A stretch of 64,000 nt of DNA from Paenibacillus durus (GTDB taxonomy: Bacteria; Bacillota; Bacilli; Paenibacillales; Paenibacillaceae), in assembly GCF_000756615.1 (NCBI RefSeq), contig NZ_CP009288.1:2170001-2234000 (forward strand). The letters run 5' to 3'. Positions 61,092 to 64,000 of the stretch are shown here, piece after piece (position 1 is the first letter of the stretch; every line of letters begins with the position of its first letter). A program made the position numbers and the translations under genes. The notes beneath the pieces are model-generated. The model was not told the origin of the DNA and ran no database searches. It saw only the letters and a program-made list of their open reading frames with translations.

Positions 61092-61916
61092 TTACTCTTC
61101 TGTTTCAAGCGTGCGGCCGTCAAGCGGCTGAACCGGGCGGTTATCATGCGGGAAAATGCTTCGGAACGCGCTGATTTGCGCCTCGGACCATTCCACGGGC
61201 TGCTGAAGCACAATCCACTGCACTCCTTCGGTGCATGGCGGTGTCGTTAGCGATCCATGATAGCGGTAAGAGTGAAGATCTCCCGGAAGCAGGGCCTTAA
61301 GATCGAATTTACCGTCAATCGCTACTGCTTCTTCACTCTCTTTCTGGGGAAGCCGGGACCACAGCTTGTTCAATTCCGCGTTCTCCGCGCCGCCGTTAAT
61401 CAGAACGCCGAGCACCGCAGTATCCCCGTCTTCGGTCTTGTGAACGAAGTGAAGTTCCATCTCATCATGCTTGCCGCCCACTTCATGCTCGCTTGGCAAA
61501 TGAAAGTGGAACTGCTTCAGCGTATAGGTCTTTCCTTCAAGAACAATGTGGTTGTTCTCCCCTGACACATTTACCTGTATCGTATGGCCGTTATTGACGA
61601 GAGACACTTCCGAAGGCGAATAATCGACCTCTACCGGGGAGAGGTTGGTATCCTTCTTCACATCAGCAGCCTCAATATCGATGGGCGATTGTTCCTTTCC
61701 CACCTTGCAGGTCCCGAAATCTTCTTCAAGTTCGCCCCAATGTTCAGGTGATGTCTCTCCCTCATACGACCAGTGAACCTTGGCGGCTTGGGCTGCTTGC
61801 GTAGGCGGATTGCTTTCTGTGTTCTGTAAGACTTGTTCCTTCTCTGCGCAGCCTGCCAGTGCACCCATCAAGAGTCCGCAAAGCAGAAATCGGGAATACG
61901 GTTTCATTAATTTCAT
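61092..61916 (-). CDS. Alpha-type carbonic anhydrase, lipoprotein
   Basis: This 274-residue zinc enzyme interconverts CO2 and bicarbonate. Zinc ligands are visible in QFHFHLPSEH (two His) and ELHFVHKTEDG (third His). The opening HWSYEGETSPEHWGEL, QSPIDIEAAD, and SLTTPPCTEGVQWIVL are family hallmarks. A lipobox LAGC near residue 21 indicates membrane anchoring on the outer face. The start is ATG 61916 with GGGGGGAGAAAAG; the upstream in-frame ATG at 61958 has no site. It is co-transcribed with the copper-amine-oxidase-domain gene. Confidence 0.92.
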   Translation of the reverse strand: MKLMKPYSRFLLCGLLMGALAGCAEKEQVLQNTESNPPTQAAQAAKVHWSYEGETSPEHWGELEEDFGTCKVGKEQSPIDIEAADVKKDTNLSPVEVDYSPSEVSLVNNGHTIQVNVSGENNHIVLEGKTYTLKQFHFHLPSEHEVGGKHDEMELHFVHKTEDGDTAVLGVLINGGAENAELNKLWSRLPQKESEEAVAIDGKFDLKALLPGDLHSYRYHGSLTTPPCTEGVQWIVLQQPVEWSEAQISAFRSIFPHDNRPVQPLDGRTLETEE

Positions 61917-62102
61917 TTTCTTTTCTCCCCCCAAATTATGTATTAATTCAAAATCCATACCATTTTACGCGGTGGAAAAATCAGGAACAAGGGCATGCGG
62001 TCCCATTTCGGGCAATCGTCTATTCCGGCAGCGGATGGAGCCATAGATTGCGGTCTATTTTAAGTCCCATAAGATAGAAAAGCCTTTCATATTTATGCAC
62101 AA

Positions 62103-62144
62103 AAAAGCTGCCTCAAGTCCTTATACAGACTTTAGAGGCAGCTT
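62103..62144 (-). terminator. Terminator after the flavoprotein gene
   Basis: aagctgcctc pairs with gaggcagctt, with inner aagtc/gactt, followed by six T on the minus strand. Confidence 0.85.
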
Positions 62145-62183
62145 CTTCATGATGGGATAGACAAGCTGATCGCTTGCTTTCTG

Positions 62184-63434
62184 TTAGTTTCCGGCTGTTC
62201 CTGCGCCTGCCGCAACCGTTTCTTCCGTATCGGTATTCAGGGAGTCATAGATGGCTTCCACCAGCAGATCCAGTTCCGGCAGCTGCTCCGGCTTTAAGGC
62301 GGAATTGATTTCAAAAGGCTCGCCGACGAACTCGATTTTTTTCATGCTCTCCAAGATTTCGGTCATTTCCCTTACGGCGGCGTTAGCCCAAGTATAGTTG
62401 CCTACAAGGGAGACTTTGCGGTTCTGCAGGTTCAGGGACGCCATTTCATGCAGCAGAGCCTGCATGCCGTGATACAGTCCCAGGTTATAGGTAGGCGAAC
62501 CGAAGACCAGATGGCTGAATTTCCAGGCGTCCGAGATGATATAGGAAGGATGGGTCTTGGACACATCGTACATACGGATGTCTTGAACCCCTTTGGCCGC
62601 AAGCTTGGATGCGATCAGATTCATGGCGTTCTCCGTATTGCCGTACATGGATGCATAGACCAGCACCACACCGCGCTTCTCCGGCTGATAGGTGCTCCAC
62701 TTCTGATATCTGTCCAGAATATACGACAGGTTCTCGCGCCACACCGGACCGTGCAGCGGACAGATCATTTCAATATCCTGCTTGGCTATTTTTTTCAGCA
62801 CCGTTTGCACCTGCGGTCCGTATTTGCCTACAATATTGGAGTAATAACGGCGGGATTCCTCCAAGAACACTCCATCAAAATCCGTCTGGTCGGAGAAAAT
62901 ATTTCCCGAAAGCGAACCGAAGCAGCCGAAGGCGTCGGCGGAGAACAGGATTTTCTTCGAGACTTCATAGGTGAACATGACTTCAGGCCAATGGACGAAT
63001 GGAGCCATGATAAAGCGCAGCGTATGCTCTCCGAGCGGCAGCTCTTCGCCTTCTTTGACGATGAGGTAATTATCCGGCTTACTGAAGGTATAGAACTGCT
63101 CCATGAACTGGAACGTCTTTTTGTTGCCGACAATTTTCATTTCCGGATAACGGCGCAGCAGCTCCTCGATATTGGCGCAATGGTCGGGCTCCATGTGGCC
63201 CACAACCAGATAATCCAGCGTCCGGCCATCCAGCACATGCTCGATGTTCTCCAGAAATTGTACGCTGATCGCGGAATCAACCGTGTCCATAAGCGCCGTC
63301 TTTTCATCCATAATCAAGTAGGAATTATAGGCAACTCCCTGAGGCAGCGGGAACATATTTTCGAAGCGTTCCAGTCTTTTGTCGGTGCCGCCCACCCAGT
63401 AAATCGAAGGCGCGATTTCTTGAACATTGTACAT
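62184..63434 (-). CDS. A-type (FprA-like) diiron flavoprotein
   Basis: This 416-residue protein has an N-terminal metallo-beta-lactamase diiron domain with HMEPDH (in LVVGHMEPDHCANIEELL), FVHWPEVM, FSADAFG and CPLHGPVW ligands. A C-terminal flavodoxin domain follows (VVLVYASMYGNTENAMNLIA; SPTYNLGLYHG). Such proteins reduce O2 or NO. ATG 63434 follows GGAGGGAA; the upstream GTG-type start at 63449 lies inside that site. A candidate FNR/CRP-type box upstream fits control by oxygen or NO. Confidence 0.92.
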   Translation of the reverse strand: MYNVQEIAPSIYWVGGTDKRLERFENMFPLPQGVAYNSYLIMDEKTALMDTVDSAISVQFLENIEHVLDGRTLDYLVVGHMEPDHCANIEELLRRYPEMKIVGNKKTFQFMEQFYTFSKPDNYLIVKEGEELPLGEHTLRFIMAPFVHWPEVMFTYEVSKKILFSADAFGCFGSLSGNIFSDQTDFDGVFLEESRRYYSNIVGKYGPQVQTVLKKIAKQDIEMICPLHGPVWRENLSYILDRYQKWSTYQPEKRGVVLVYASMYGNTENAMNLIASKLAAKGVQDIRMYDVSKTHPSYIISDAWKFSHLVFGSPTYNLGLYHGMQALLHEMASLNLQNRKVSLVGNYTWANAAVREMTEILESMKKIEFVGEPFEINSALKPEQLPELDLLVEAIYDSLNTDTEETVAAGAGTAGN

Positions 63435-63497
63435 CGGTATTCCCTCCACATGCTTAAAATTTTTCTAATACTATAACAACAAATACTGACAAAATAA

Positions 63498-63511
63498 TTG
63501 ATATATATCAT
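63498..63511. promoter_or_regulatory. Candidate FNR/CRP-family box upstream of the diiron flavoprotein
   Basis: ttgatatatatcat contains a perfect 12-bp palindrome (63499-63510) and matches TTGAT-N4-ATCAA with one mismatch. It lies about 65 bp before the start codon, near an extended -10 on the minus strand (TGtTATAGT). Confidence 0.45.
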
Positions 63512-63734
63512 GTTGACGGGAAAATCAGGATTTATTTTAGAATATCAGTGTTAGATAAGATTACATGAGACAGAAGGATAGAGTGAATTAGCGCGTAAAA
63601 AAGAGAGAAAGGAGCAAAAAATCAGGCGTTGGCTGCGGAAAAAGCGGGGTAGAGACAGGAAACTGCGCAAATTTAAACTAAATATTACAATATGGAAAAC
63701 TTCCGGCTCGGGACAGCTAAAAATGGATGGAAAC

Positions 63735-63790
63735 GCAAAAAAACCCTGATCAGGGCTGTATTCGAAGTAAAGTGCAGCTCTGACAGGGTT
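63735..63790 (-). terminator. Terminator after rpoN
   Basis: aaccctg pairs with cagggtt, with inner gctg/cagc, and a run of seven T follows on the minus strand. Between this and 63434 only the flavoprotein promoter region is present. Confidence 0.85.
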
Positions 63791-63820
63791 CTTATCATTT
63801 TAAAAAGACCGCAGGACGAA

Positions 63821-64000
63821 CTAAAAGCGTTTTCTCTTGGCGGATGACAGGATACGCATTTCCTCCCGGTACTTGGCCACGGTCCGACGGGACAACTCAA
63901 GCCCTTCCTGCGTCAGCAGCTCCGTAATCGCCTGATCAGATAGAGGCTTCCGTTTGTCTTCGCCGTCGATCATTGCCTTAATACGCAGTTTCACGCTTTC
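63821..64000 (-). CDS. rpoN: RNA polymerase sigma-54 factor, C-terminal end
   Basis: The window holds the last 59 codons of sigma-54 (RpoN/SigL). The DNA-binding RpoN box is present as SRRTVAKYREEM, preceded by PLSDQAITELLTQEGLEL and followed by the basic end RILSSAKRKRF. The frame is open to the window edge. In Firmicutes this factor serves promoters for amino-acid or sugar catabolism with enhancer-binding activators. I saw no -24/-12 promoter in the window. Confidence 0.9.
   Translation of the reverse strand, partial: ESVKLRIKAMIDGEDKRKPLSDQAITELLTQEGLELSRRTVAKYREEMRILSSAKRKRF

Noticed and set aside
62448..63476. 342-codon plus-strand frame opposite the diiron flavoprotein
   Set aside because: Fully antisense to a gene with all metal ligands; no ribosome site and no domain.
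1..64000. tRNA or rRNA genes
   Set aside because: No cloverleaf with a TTCRANNC arm or conserved rRNA segment was noticed on either strand; a tRNAscan-SE run would settle this.

Overview
The window looks like part of a Paenibacillus (Firmicutes, Paenibacillaceae) chromosome. Pointers are strong AGGAGG-type ribosome sites with TTG/GTG starts, sigma-A promoters with frequent extended -10 elements, a surface protein with three SLH domains and fibronectin repeats, a copper-amine-oxidase N-terminal domain protein, a sigma-54 gene and a Firmicute-type type I toxin. The genus is inferred from gene content only.

Layout. 0-4 kb: 3' half of a cobalamin nucleotide-loop operon (cobS-cobD-cobC-cobQ). 4-7.5 kb: TetR with a divergent MFS pump, a 218-bp palindromic MITE-like element and a GT8 glycosyltransferase. 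7.7-15.3 kb: a giant hybrid histidine kinase, its BTAD-type response regulator (probably with an ATT start) and a three-FN3/three-SLH surface protein. 15.3-16.4 kb: a type I toxin-antitoxin locus and a frameshifted gene. 16.4-25.2 kb: an accessory region with a methyltransferase behind a putative attenuator, a TetR-controlled detoxification-like operon (hydrolase, MFS, isochorismatase-like, aldo/keto reductase), LysR plus EamA exporter, and two decayed gene ends (old yellow enzyme and GyrI-like). 25.3-30.3 kb: an ABC-2 exporter, a glycosyltransferase and an aldo/keto reductase. 30.4-36.6 kb: a LacI-controlled oligosaccharide regulon (binding protein, two permeases, GH13 glucosidase) with three matching operator palindromes. 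36.6-38 kb: a Rieske oxygenase whose leader folds like a purine-class riboswitch with an altered J3/1 junction. 38-45 kb: subtilase, glycosyltransferase, SDR, a MerR-controlled quinone oxidoreductase, an 18-bp minisatellite and a flavoprotein monooxygenase. 45-52 kb: an AIM24-like protein, a sugar-binding lipoprotein with chemoreceptor, GNAT and a lipase. 52-58.7 kb: a complete Wadjet anti-plasmid condensin operon in the order jetD-jetA-jetB-jetC. 58.8-64 kb: DUF6530, GIY-YIG, alpha-carbonic anhydrase, a diiron flavoprotein and the 3' end of rpoN.

How it fits together. Several units are complete regulatory circuits readable from sequence: TetR with palindrome, LacI with three operators, MerR with a 19-bp-spacer promoter, LysR with a divergent target, and a leader aptamer over an oxygenase. 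The most promising candidates for new biology are the purine-like leader RNA on the Rieske gene, the nearly leaderless upstream reading frame spanning a terminator ahead of the methyltransferase, and the palindromic element at 6.0-6.2 kb.
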